A stretch of 64,000 nucleotides of DNA from positions 1-64,000 of the forward strand of contig JAPMXV010000009.1 in the NCBI GenBank assembly GCA_026936335.1. The letters run 5' to 3'. The DNA comes from Mantamonas sphyraenae (lineage: Eukaryota > CRuMs > Mantamonadidae). This document shows, piece by piece, positions 35,501-46,193 of the stretch. A program made the translations under genes and the position numbers. Each line of letters opens with the position of its first letter. Position 1 is the first letter of the stretch. The notes under the pieces were generated by a model. It was not told the DNA's origin. It saw only the letters and a program-made list of their open reading frames with translations, and searched no databases.

Positions 35501-38029
35501 CAAATTGCCCAGCTGAAAATGCTCCGGTTGGGCAGGGAACAGCGCGTGTGTCAACGAGCTCACAGTCAAGTTGTCTGCCATCGAATCGATGGCGTTGCCC
35601 AGATTCCGCGTCAGAAGTCGGATGCCCGAGAAGCGCAGGAACACAGGGTGTTGCACAGGCACACACAGAATGTGCTGCAGCGCGTCGCTTACTGTGCGCT
35701 GCAGCAGCGTGTCCGGCGCAAACGCAATGTACAGAGGGAACGAAACCAGCGCCTCCAGATTGGGCTGACTCAACACCGCTTCCAGCCGCTCCGCGTTGCT
35801 CACAGCCAAGCCGTCCAACGTGACGAGGGCAGGGAACCACGCGCGAATCACGGGGTACCGGTACTGTGCGTTGATGCTCGTCATGTTTTCTGTTTCCAGC
35901 AGCTTCTTGATGCATGGGTTGCCTGCAAAGGTAAAGTGGCGCAGGTGCGCCAGTTCCGACACCGCCGATCGCACCGAGGCCAAGTCCTGCAGCTCGTTGC
36001 CGCCCAGCAGCAATATGCTCAGGTTCGGCAGCTGGAAGGTGCCCGACAGTTCCTTCATCTCGTTCAGCTCCAGGAATAGCTCCTCCAGGCGCGTGCATTC
36101 GTCGAACCACGAGCACTTGACTTTCTTCAGCTTGCAGTTGTTCAAATTCAGGCGGATGAGGTTTGGGAAGCTCGCCAGTTCGCCCTTGTCGAATGAGCCC
36201 AGCGGTTGGTTGGACAGGTCCAACGCACTCATTTCGTGCGGCTGCCCGTTCAACGTGTTCAAGTACTTCTTGTTGATGGTCTTGACTTTGCCCTTCTTCT
36301 CCTTGCTGCGTGCTTTGAGCTCCACCTTGAGCTCGTTCAGGCGAGCCACATAGCTGTGCTCCTGCCCGTCTGCACTGCGTGTGGACCGCGTCTGGCCAAA
36401 CACAGACGCGATGCGACTCCACAGCTCGTCGTCGTGCTTCTTGCCCTTTGTGGCCTTGCTTGCATCTGCCGTGGCCAGCTCGGCGTACACGTCCGCCAAT
36501 GCTTCATCGATGCCCATGGTGGACACAGAGTGGCTCAGATCCAGTGTGCTGCTTGTCCACATTCGCGATCCGGCAACAGATGACGACGACGACGACGACG
36601 ACGACGACGAGCCAACCTCGGCCACGCCACTGCCGTCGTCCAGATCCTCTGCGTGCGGCTGCACAATGGTCACCGGCTCATCGTCCGTATCTGACGACGT
36701 GTGTGTGCTAGACGCCTGTTCCACGCGCCATTGTTGCGTCCCCAGGCTGTGTTCACCCAGTTTGGAGTGCTGAAACGCCAGCTCCTGCTCCGCAAGGTGC
36801 ACATGTGCCCAGCCACGAAGCCGGTAATGCTCGGCGTTGTCTGTGATGTCGATGGCCATGCTAAGATCCATGGCGGCCATACGATAGTCGCCGTTTTCCA
36901 GAAGCAGCCGTCCTCGCGTCGCAAGCTGCTCCGCTGCCGCTTTTTGGCTCAGCGGCTTTGCACGCCCCACTTTCACAAGGTAGCGCTGCCAGGTTATCTC
37001 TGCGATTTCCACGTCGTGCTTCCCAATCACCTTTTCCCCAAGCTCGGGCGTCACAAATGTGGGGCTGTCTGCGTTTGTGCGTTGCAGCTCCAGCGACTCC
37101 AGCAGCAGATCGCGTTCGCTCGCTTCGCTGCACTGGATTGTCTCCGCCACCTGTGGACCCTTGCGACCCATTTCGATGACGTCAAACGTCACATCGTCGT
37201 TGTCCCAGGGGCGGAACTCCTCGATGTCCTCATACCTGAACTGTGATCGTCGCATGTGCGCCAGCCCCAAGGTGTCAGGGCAACCGTTTTTGGCAAATCA
37301 AGTTGTCTGTGCCCACGAGAGGGTTTGCTCAAAGACAATTCACGTTTGCACCCACTCCTGCACGCGCATGCCTCTTGTTCCACACGCGAGACACACCAAC
37401 AACCACATGTGCATGCACAATCTCCCCTCCCCGTGTCTGGTCGCGACACGCGCTACCGTACCACCACACCGCTGGCGCTGAGAACGCGTCCACGACACGC
37501 GCATGATCCGCGACCACAAACTCACCTCCTTGCGATGAGTACCGCCCTCCAGATCCTCCAGCGTGAACATGAGCGGCGCTATGATAAGCATGCGCTGCGT
37601 CAGCTTGTTCTTCTTCACCGTGTGAACCGGCATGCCTGTGATCGGAGGCACCTCGTTCAGCGCTTCCAGGAGCGGGCCTCGCATCACCGGCAGGAACGCA
37701 GCAAGCACCTTGTCGGTGTCATGAGGCAGCTGGTCGCCAAAGTCAGACAGCAACTGTGTTACGTACGGCAGCAGAGACATCGGAATTTCCACATCGACCC
37801 ATTCCTGCGTGGTTTCCAGAAGACCCGACTCGCCCACAAAGGCCAGCAGCTCGTCCACAAGCTCCGGATGCGAACTGTCCCACTTTCGGGTCGACAGCGT
37901 GCGGTACAGCCTCTCTACGGGCACTCGCGGCAGCTGGACGCTCACTTGAACCCCCTGCAACGGGGTGTCCACCAACGTTTGCGTGTTTCCCATCGTTTGC
38001 GCAGCGACTCTTTGCCACGCCTGGCGCAT
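26558..38029 (-). CDS. Giant PH-like, LRR and armadillo-repeat protein (about 3,700 residues)
   Basis: Exon 1 (37526-38029; in-frame ATGs at 38029 and 37993) joins through a 285-nt phase-0 intron to one exon of 10.7 kb (26558-37240). The junction brings KNKLTQRMLIIAPLMFTL together with FRYEDIEEF and an alpha-helical CSEASERDLLLESLELQ, a plausible split PH-like domain. Next come a TPR-like segment (about 36,760-36,900), a poly-Ser run, an LRR block (about 35,790-36,235, LxxLxLxxNxL) and an acidic Pro-rich linker (about 34,470-34,890). Most of the remaining 2,400 residues are ARM/HEAT-type helical repeats (motifs such as GGVRHLVEVM, NEACQPVIRQEAGL, ECIAALGRN). The last 180 residues are coiled coil. 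I know no named orthologue; a large scaffold is the safest reading. Its 3' end faces polyubiquitin 135 bp away. Confidence 0.85.
36577..36610. repeat. (GAC)n microsatellite encoding poly-Ser
   Basis: About eleven GAC triplets on the plus strand, read on the minus strand as a poly-Ser run in the N-terminal part of the giant ARM protein. It is likely length-variable. Confidence 0.9.
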
Positions 38030-38042
38030 GCTTCATTCGACC

Positions 38043-41000
38043 TCACAACTCCGTGTCCAGAATCGCCGTCACCACATGGTACTTGATGCCCGCCGCCAGC
38101 GAGTACTTGTTCTGCGAATCTGTGGCAACGCGTTGGTCAATCTCGATGATCCTGCCCAGGATGAACGGCGGCGACTTGTTCTCCAGCGTCGACTCGCTCT
38201 CTTCGCTGAGGTAGTAGTGCGGCGTGTTGCGGCTAAACACTGTGTAGAATCCCTCGCCCGTGCGCTTGCGCTGGAACAGCACAGTGTCGTCAAAGTCAAA
38301 GTCTTCCAGCACCACCGACACACGTTTGTCGTGCGCGTTGCCGCTCGACGAGCTCGACGACGAAGAACCCGAGCCGTTGCTGGATCCCTGTTCGCCCGTG
38401 TTTCCGTTGGCCACCTGCTCCTCGTGCGCGTGCACGTTGCTCACCAGTTGCTGCACCTTGAGCTTCAACTTGTTCCGGAAGTCCTGCTCCTCCACGTTTA
38501 CGTTTACCATGCCCGCAAGCATCGCCAGGTCGTTGTTCATCCCTGCCAGCAGCTCCTCCGTGTCTACTGCCCGCCGCTTTGCCAGCGCAATCTCCACCAT
38601 CTTGTCCTCGCATTCTGCCTCCAGCGACACAATCCTGTTCAGCTGCTTCGCCAGCTGCTCCTGCTTCTGTTGCTCCAACTCCACAATGCGCTGTTTCAGC
38701 GCGTTCACCTCCCTCGCCCCACTCGCCTGTGTGGACGTCGCATTCGCCACCTGCCTCCTTACTTCCGCGAGTTCCTGCCTCAGCAGCTCCGCCTTTGTCT
38801 GCTCCAGCTCCAGCTCTTGTTTCGCATCCTCCAAGGCTGCCCGTTCGTTGCTCAGTTGCGACATCAGCGATTGCTCGCGTGTGCTCGAGTCGTGTGTTTG
38901 GCTCAGCATGCTCTCCAACTCCTGTTTCGTCGACGCCAGCTGCTTGTCCAGAGTGCTCACGCGCGACTTTGCGCTCGCCGCCTCCTGCTTGGCCACCTCC
39001 AGGGCGTCTGCCAGCTCCTGTTGCTCCATCTGTCCGCGTGCTGCTGCCTCCATCTGCTCTCCAACCTCTTTTTCTGTTTCCTTCAGCTTCTGCGTCAAGT
39101 ACTTGTTGCCAGCCTGCTCGTCCACCAGCTGGCTCTTCAGCACTCCCACGTTCTTCTCCAGAGCACTGCGTGTGTTGTTGGCCTCCACCAGCTGCTGTTT
39201 GACCTCCAACAGCTCCTGCCGCACCTTGTCAAGGTTTGCGTTGTTGTGCTTCGTCGCCATGTCCACAGCTTCTTGCAGCGTGTCGATTTCGCTTTGCATC
39301 TTGCTCTTGTCCTTGTTCATGTTGGAGTTGGCCGACGCAAGCACGCCATTCTCGGCCTGCAGCCGCGACACCTCGCCGCTCAGCGACTCTACCTCCTGCC
39401 GTGCACGCTCTTGCTCCTCACGCACCATTGCCTTCAGCTCACGCACCTGTTGTTCCCAGTCCTCGTTCCCCTTGCGCACACCCGCCTGCACGTACGTCGA
39501 ACTGTGCATGTTTTGTGCAGATTCCAGCTCGCTGATCCGCGCCGTGTACATTTCCACCAGCTTGCGCTGCTTGTCCAGTTCGTTTTGAAGCTGGCTCACT
39601 TTGTTGTTCTGAAAGTCGCCCAGCAGCTTCATCGACTGTTCACTCGTGTGCACCAGATCGATGTCCGCAACCTCGTTCGCCAGCACATGCGCTGCAAGAT
39701 GCTCTTTCAGGGTCACATTCTCCAACTCCAGCTGTCGGATGCGCTCTTCAAACGACGCAAACTCCTCGCCCTCCTCCACGTCGTCCTGCTCTCCTGCGGC
39801 GATTCGCGCCTCGCGCACGTCTGCAAACTTGAACTGCAGCCGCTCGTCGATGTCCCCAAACCCGATGATGGGCAGGTCCATGTCCATGTGCGGCACGCTG
39901 ACGTTGACGTAGCCTGGGCGCTGGTTCAGGCCAGGCACAAGGTCCTTCGGCAGGTAGCGCCCGTACTTTTTGAAGAAAAGCTCACGCACAGCCAGTTCCT
40001 CGTCGCGCTGACGCGCAAAGTTTTCTGCCACGTTGCGTGCCGAGGTGCGAAACATGTCGCCAAAGTGCAGGCGGCGAACAACCTCGGCCAGAGTGGCGCG
40101 GTAGGCGCTTGGCAGTTTCGTCACCGTGGCCAACGTCGCAAAGTTGTGCGCAGTGGCACTGATGGTGTGTGAGAACACGTTGATCTTGGACCCAATCTGG
40201 CGCACCTTGGTTTCCAGAGCCACCACCTGCTGCAACGCGCGCTGTACCTCGCGCGACAGCGACGTCTTCTCGCTGGCGATGGTGGCCACGTACTTGTCCA
40301 GCTCGGCGTCAATGTCGCGCATGTCGCGGTTGCCGTTGGCCCAGCTCTGTCTCTTGTCTTGAAAGGCGACCACGGTGGCCTCCAGGTCGATGTCCTCGCT
40401 GTTCGTTTGCAGGTTGAGCTTGGCTTCCTCGATGACACTGCTCAGGTTCTGGAAGTACTTGGCAAACATGTCCTGGATTTCCGCTTGGGCTTGCAGCTGT
40501 CCTTGCACCTGCGAGTCGATGTGCAGCCTCGACGGAGCCAGCGGCAGTTGCCGCAACTCCTCCACTGCCACAAGCAGGTGTTCAAATTCTGCCAACAGTT
40601 GCTGCACGGCTGCAACAAGTTGGTTGTGCTGCTCTGTGCAGTCGGCTGCAAACTCGCGCAGTTCGTCGCACGGGATGCAGTCGGCCAGCGTTCGGCGCGT
40701 GTCTGTGCGCAGCTTGGGGTGAAGCTCAATCTCGGCCAGCTGCCGCATGTCGTCCTCAAACCCTCCAATGACCTCCTCTTGCGACGCGCATTGTACGCCC
40801 CAGTGCTCTGTGAACGAGCTCACCGAGTGCTTCAGCTGCTTCTGGTGCACCACCAGGTTGTCGAACGCGGCCTGAAACGCGCTCACTATCACCCCCTGCT
40901 CCTTCACATACTTCTTGGCCAACTTCACACGGTGCTCCCCGACCAGTACCAGAGGGTTTGCACACGCGAGGTAGTACTCACAGTCGTCACGCATGGCCAG

Positions 41001-41851
41001 CAACGACACCAGACTCTCATTGTTGCGGTACTGACCCAGCGTCTGTGGCAGCGACTGCTTCTTCGTCGGCGCTGGAGTGCGCGCGGATCCCATCGCATTG
41101 TGAGCACACGTGTCAGCAAATCGTGTCGCGTACACCATCTCTTGTGCGAATGTGTGTGCGGGTGCGAGCTTCGCCTGTGTACACCGTGTGCGCAGAGAGA
41201 CGTCCCGGCCGCACTCTCGGAAAATGGCCACGGAATTGCCCTCCAGCAAAGCACGATTCCGCATCCGCCTTGGCAGGCACACACACCACCGCGCTACCAC
41301 TCTTACCTTCATACATGGGTTGCGGCACAGCCACTGCGTTGATGGCCTGTGCGTTGGGCGCAATGTAGCGTCTGTCGTACAGAAAGATGGCGTTGTTCTG
41401 TGTGCGGTCGCACGTGTGAGTTTGCGCTGATCAACCACACCGCCTGCATCCGTCGCTGGTGTGCATGTGGCCTCTCTGCAAGCGCATGCATGCAAATGCG
41501 TATGCATTGCTTCCACCACCTACCTCGTCCGTCACGTAAGCATCCACATGTTTCGACGAGTCCATCTTTGTTCCGTTGCACAGCAACAGCTGCTGGTTCG
41601 CAGGCACCTTCATCTTGTCCGCCAGCGTGCCCTTGAGACCTTGCACACTATGCGAGGCGAGTCCGTCGCCACGAATGAGACCGGGATGCAAGAGATGGAC
41701 ATGCCGCAGCAAAGCAACAGGGTGGAATCGTGTGAGTCAGCCGATGGAAAGTCGCCTCCCGCACGCATGCCCCTACTCACCTGGTTGCTTCGGGCACCTC
41801 TGCCTTGAACGCCTCACCCGTCAGCGCGTTGTACACGATGCAAGTCAGCAT
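38043..41851 (-). CDS. RB1CC1: ATG11/FIP200-type autophagy scaffold, four exons
   Basis: Scaffold of the ATG1/ULK complex that links cargo receptors to phagophore initiation. Model: exons 41781-41851, 41524-41647, 41307-41397 and 38043-41071, 1,104 residues; introns 133, 126 and 235 nt with GTGAGT, GTAGGT and GTAAGA donors, all in phase. Exons 1-2 rebuild an N-terminal ubiquitin-like domain (MLTCIVYNALTG, LKGTLADKMKVP, QQLLLCNGTKMD); exon 3 gives NNAIFLYDRRYI. The ATG11 homology block appears as ELFFKKYGRYLPKDLVPGL, equivalent to FIP200/ATG11 sequences. A long coiled coil (about 38,500-39,800) precedes a C-terminal claw-like domain (VLFQRKRTGEGFYTVF, PPFILGRIIEID, GIKYHVV). Its stop codon is only 13 bp before the first possible ATG of the giant ARM gene on the same strand. 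Confidence 0.92.
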
Positions 41852-42069
41852 TGTGTCCGTTGCGCGCTGTGGAGGATTTTGTGTGCCGGAGCCGGCGCGT
41901 CCGCCTGCTGATCCATCTCCAAGAACCCCTGCTTGCTGTGCATACAGCCTCGGATCCCTTCATTGCAGTGTCCTTACCTCATCGCACGGCATCAAGATGC
42001 GCTTTGCGAATGCTGCGCCCCCGGCGCCAACAAACCACGCCTCCCACCACAAGCGCAGCCTTTCCCTGC

Positions 42070-44459
42070 ATGCTTTGGTCACTTGATGTGCTCGGCACAT
42101 CCTTGGATGTGTCTCACCTTGCCCTCATTGCCACAGTTGTGTTTCTGCTTGTGCGTGACATCCTCCGTTCCCTGCGCATGCGTCTTGGCGGCACCGTCCC
42201 TGTGCCTCCAGGAGCGCCAGCGTCTTCTGGCCGCGCTTCCAAGCCGCCCAAGTCTCCGTTTGTGGCAAGTTCTCGCACACGCGGCAACTCCACAGGCAGT
42301 GAAGGCGGCACCAGTAGCCGCAGTGGCCGCAGCGATGCCGTTTCCCACGTCACCGCCACCTCTTCGTCCTCTTCTTCGTCCTCTTCCTCCACCATCTCCT
42401 CCTCCTCCCGGGGTAGGAGAGCAAGCAACAGCAGCACGGAATCTTCCGAAGACGACGGCCCGGCCACGGACAAGGCAGTTGTGCCCGTACATAACGTGTC
42501 CTACATCAACACAGAGCGCATCCGCTTCCCAGTCGAGGCCCTCTCTCTCACCTCGGCCAACCACATCGCCGAAGAGCACCGCCTGCAGTGCAACAAACTC
42601 GAAGCGGAGCTGCGTGCGCGAGCCATGCAGGTGCTCCAAAACTGCAAACCCAGTGACCAAGCCATTGCCAAGTTCAACCCCAACGACCTCGTTTACGCCT
42701 ACACGGATCTCATTCTCCTCGGCGAGGCAAGTTGCGCGCCATTTTCCCAAATACGTCCCCCCGCATGTTCGCACCGTGTCTCCACACCATCCTGCCTGTC
42801 TCAGCTGAAGCCAAGCACACCCCAGCACCTCTTGCCCACCTCTTTCTCCCTTTCCACCTGTCGCTGTTTTCCCCCGTCGCCTCAGCAGCTCCCGTGGCCC
42901 GCGAGTCACCGCGCGCGGACCTTTTTCCCCTAAGCGGCACACAAAATGCGCGTGCACCCACCTGCGGGGTCGTCCAGTGCTCTCGTCGCTCACACAAACA
43001 CACGCTCTGTGTCCCCACACTCTGCAATGTGCACACACACAGGGGTTGAACACCAACCACTACGCTGTGCGTCTGCTGATGGAGGCTGGCGTGTTTGCAA
43101 ACAAATACGTGGCTGTTGTCCGCGACATTTTTGAGCGTCACCCAGACGCCGGCTGTCTGGCGAATGTTCTGGGTTTTGCCTCGGGTGATGTCGTCGTCCT
43201 TATGGAGAATGCCGCCGATGTTCCCTTTGCTCGTCTCGTCAATGAGTATGTCAAGAAGGACATCGACTCCGGCACCGCCGAGTTTGGCGACGACTCGGGC
43301 CCTCGTTACGAACTCGTGCAGCACGACGTCAACCTGGCCGAGTACCTCGTCAGCAAGGGCTATCGTATCACAAGAGCACGCGACGTTGAGGACATGCGCC
43401 TCCGCATCACCAATCCGGTCTCGGTGCAGCAGAGCTCGCACCACGTTCTCATGGTCGCCCCCACCGCCTTTGTCAGCAACACCCAGGCATCAACAGACAA
43501 CAGCTTCATGGGAGACACCGTTGGCATGACCAAGGAGCAACTTCAGGCACAGGTGCTCAAGGAATTTGCAGGCCTATACTACGCCATCCGCGAAAAGACT
43601 GGCGTGCAGGTGCGTACACAACATGCAAACTCCCCCCCCCCTTGTCCCCTTTCCCCAAAACCCACCACGCACGTGCACCGGCTCACGCGGCCACCACTGC
43701 ACTCCACAGATCCATTTGTTCACGCACGAGGAGCACCACTCGACTCCCGATGCTGTTTTCCCCAACAACTGGTTCTCCACCCACTCTGATCTCGAGTGTG
43801 AAGAAAACACCATTGTGCTTTATCCCATGAAGGTGCCCAACAGGCGCAAGGAGAGGAGACCGGACTTTCTCAAGCGCCTCGAGGGCTTCAAGCGCTACAC
43901 CCACGTGCTGGATCTCACCCGCCAGGAAAACAAGAAGAACCCAGACTTCCTGGAGGGTACGGGATCGCTGGTCCTCGACCGAATCAACCGTACCGCCTAC
44001 GTGTGCCTCAGCGAGCGAAGCAGCGCCACCTTGGCCAAAAAGTGGGCCCGCCTTATGGGCTACGACCTCGTCCTCTTCAATGCCTACCAGGACGGCAAGC
44101 CCATCTATCATACCAACGTCATGATGGCTATTGGTTGCACCTACGCGGTCGTTTGCGGCGAGAGCATCCACGACGACGCCGAGCGCCACGAGGTGTTTTC
44201 TCGCCTCGAAAAGGCGGGCAAGGAGGTGGTTGACATCACCGCACAGCAGATGCTCTCCTTTTGCGGCAATGTCCTCGAGCTGGAAAACTCCCAGGCCGCG
44301 CCTTGCCTCGTCATGAGCACCCAAAGCTACGAAGCGTTTACCGAGGAGCAGCACGCCATCTTCCGCAAGCACGTCGCAGACATTGTCCATGCCGACATTC
44401 GCACCATTGAGGCTGTTGGAGGCGGCGGAGTGCGCTGCACGCTGGCGCAGCTGATGTAA
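42070..44459 (+). CDS. Membrane-anchored CtlX-like amidinotransferase/guanidino hydrolase, three exons
   Basis: Exons 42070-42726, 43043-43609 and 43710-44459; 657 residues. The C-terminal half matches the CtlX-type family of the guanidino-modifying superfamily (citrulline/arginine hydrolases): TPDAVFPNNWFSTH, YPMKVPNRRKERR, LEGTGSLVLDR, IYHTNVMM with the catalytic His, and GGGGVRCTLAQLM with the nucleophilic Cys. The preceding segment (GLNTNHYAVRLLMEAGVF to about 43,560) is unlike bacterial relatives. It may be a second helical domain. The N-terminus has a single membrane helix (HLALIATVVFLLVRDIL) followed by a long Ser/Arg-rich linker, so the enzyme is probably tethered to a membrane. Intron 1 (316 nt) begins GC rather than GT. 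The substrate is not certain; related eukaryotic proteins are mostly uncharacterised. Confidence 0.85.
42727..43042 (+). other. GC-AG intron
   Basis: The exon ends GGCGAG and the intron starts GCAAGT, then ends cacacacacag. Using it keeps phase 0 and joins LILLGE to GLNTNHYAV. No GT donor nearby gives an open frame that fits. Confidence 0.7.
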
Positions 44460-44476
44460 AACTCGTCACGTCATTC

Positions 44477-45988
44477 TCAGTCGGACAGCGCCTTTGCAAT
44501 GGCTGCCGCCTCGCGCTGCCCGCTCATGAACGCAGAATGCACACATCCATAGTTGTACGGCACTGTGGCCTCTCCAGCAAACCGCAACTGCTCGTGTGTT
44601 CCCACGGGCTGTGCCAACATTTGGAAATCGTCTTGTGTCGTGCCCACAGCCGCGTACGAGTACGAGCCGCACGCAAACGGGTCCCTGTTCCACCGCGTCA
44701 CCTTGTATGCCAGTACCTTGCGACTGCGCACTGTTTCCTGCCCGTACATGGTCTCTAGCGACGCCAGACACTCTTCCAGCGCAGCCTCGTCGTCCAGGAA
44801 TTCGTCGGTGTCCATGTCAGCGTCCACACGGCGCGCACCGTCTCCAGACAGAAAACATAGCAGCACTGGGTATCCGTGAACCTTGTTCTCGCAGTAGAAC
44901 CAGCGCAGGAGCTCGAGTCTGCTGTGGCAGTGGACGATCTGGGCCACGTCCTCATCCCAGAACTGCTCGTCGAAGCGAATGGCCACCTTGTCCAATAGTC
45001 CCATGTTCATGCGCTCTATCGATGCCAGTTTCTCCTCGGGCAGCGCAGGTTCAAACTCCACCAGACCTCGCTTCAGGACACCCAGCGACACTGTGCACAC
45101 AACCACGTCCGCCTCCACAGTGCCATGCTCTGCCGTGTGCACGCGCACGCCCGTGTCTCCATACTCCACTTTGGTCACTGTCACACCCAGACGTACACGC
45201 TCCTCCCCAATGTTGTCCACAAACCAATCCAGGAGCGTTTTGTAGCCGCCCACAAGCGTCTCATCCTCACCCTCCCAGTCGTCGCTGCTCCCACTGTCTT
45301 CGCTGTCACTGTCTTTCTGTGCCTTCTCCTTCGACAGCTGTTCCGCAAACGAGCTGTAGGCGTCGCGCTGACTTGCAGAGATCTCGTGCAGCCGCCCACC
45401 TTCGTAGCCCTCCTCCTGCATCACCTTCCACAGCAACGCACGCTCGTACGCATTGCTCGCTGGTTCGCCACGCGTGAGAAAGCCGAAATCGTCAAACTGA
45501 GCGACACAGTCTGCCAATGTGGTCGCCGGATTGCTGGTCAACTCTTCGTCCAGCCCAAAGAACGAGCTGGCCAGCAAGTACGTCATTTGCGCACGCCCGA
45601 ACGACTCCAAATCCAATTCGCTGCCGTCTTCGTCGCGTATGTCCAGCTTCCACGTCCGCCCTGCGTCGTACTCGTCGTCTTCAAAGACGGGCAGCCCGTT
45701 TCCAAGAATGAACTGGCTCATCGGGTTGAGTTTGCAGAATTCGTGCATCCACTGGCCTCCCAGGTCCACATTACACAATTCATCCTTGTCGCCCTCTTGA
45801 CGCAAATCAGTGGAGCTCCACACACGTCCTCCGACTCGATCTCGCCCTTCCAGGAGTTCCACCTCCACGGCGTCAGCCAGTTCCCCAGTGAGCAGATGGA
45901 ACGCCGTGGACAGTCCCGACACCCCTGCACCAATGACCACAATGCGTTTCCGCTTTCCTTTGCCCTGTGCCAACTCTGAGCTCGACAT
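44477..45988 (-). CDS. FAD-dependent amine (polyamine-type) oxidase
   Basis: A 503-residue flavoenzyme of the monoamine/polyamine oxidase family that oxidises amines with release of hydrogen peroxide. ATG 45988 is used because MSSSELAQG leads directly into the dinucleotide-binding motif VVIGAGVSGLSTAFHL; the frame upstream to 46069 lacks similarity. Other landmarks are GRDRVGGRVW, DLGGQWMH, VVVCTVSLGVLK and the C-terminal FAD contact FAGEATVPYNYGCVHSAFMSG. An insert of acidic/Ser residues (SDSEDSGSSDDWEGEDE) precedes GGYKTLLDW. No signal peptide or tail anchor is seen, so a cytosolic or peroxisomal site is likely (C-terminus AKALSD, no classic PTS1). Polyamine versus other amine specificity cannot be read. 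It converges on the CtlX-like gene with 17 bp between stop codons. Confidence 0.9.
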   Translation of the reverse strand: MSSSELAQGKGKRKRIVVIGAGVSGLSTAFHLLTGELADAVEVELLEGRDRVGGRVWSSTDLRQEGDKDELCNVDLGGQWMHEFCKLNPMSQFILGNGLPVFEDDEYDAGRTWKLDIRDEDGSELDLESFGRAQMTYLLASSFFGLDEELTSNPATTLADCVAQFDDFGFLTRGEPASNAYERALLWKVMQEEGYEGGRLHEISASQRDAYSSFAEQLSKEKAQKDSDSEDSGSSDDWEGEDETLVGGYKTLLDWFVDNIGEERVRLGVTVTKVEYGDTGVRVHTAEHGTVEADVVVCTVSLGVLKRGLVEFEPALPEEKLASIERMNMGLLDKVAIRFDEQFWDEDVAQIVHCHSRLELLRWFYCENKVHGYPVLLCFLSGDGARRVDADMDTDEFLDDEAALEECLASLETMYGQETVRSRKVLAYKVTRWNRDPFACGSYSYAAVGTTQDDFQMLAQPVGTHEQLRFAGEATVPYNYGCVHSAFMSGQREAAAIAKALSD

Positions 45989-46193
45989 GATCTTGGTTGC
46001 GTGTCCCAGCGCGTTCCGGCCACCATCCCCGTCCCTTTGTGTCCCCACACCCTTCCTCCTGTTGCGCACAGGGCATTTCCCGTTCTCTTGCCCTTCCCTC
46101 TCCCATCATCTGCACAACGCATCGCCTCACTCACCTCGAAAGTCTGTCGTCTCCCCGCGCACTTGCCACCAGCACCTCGAACCACACGTCATC

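Noticed and set aside
37965-40172. Plus-strand frame of 735 codons opposite ATG11/FIP200
   Set aside because: Leu/His/Val-rich shadow of a coiled-coil gene; the minus strand has a recognised family.
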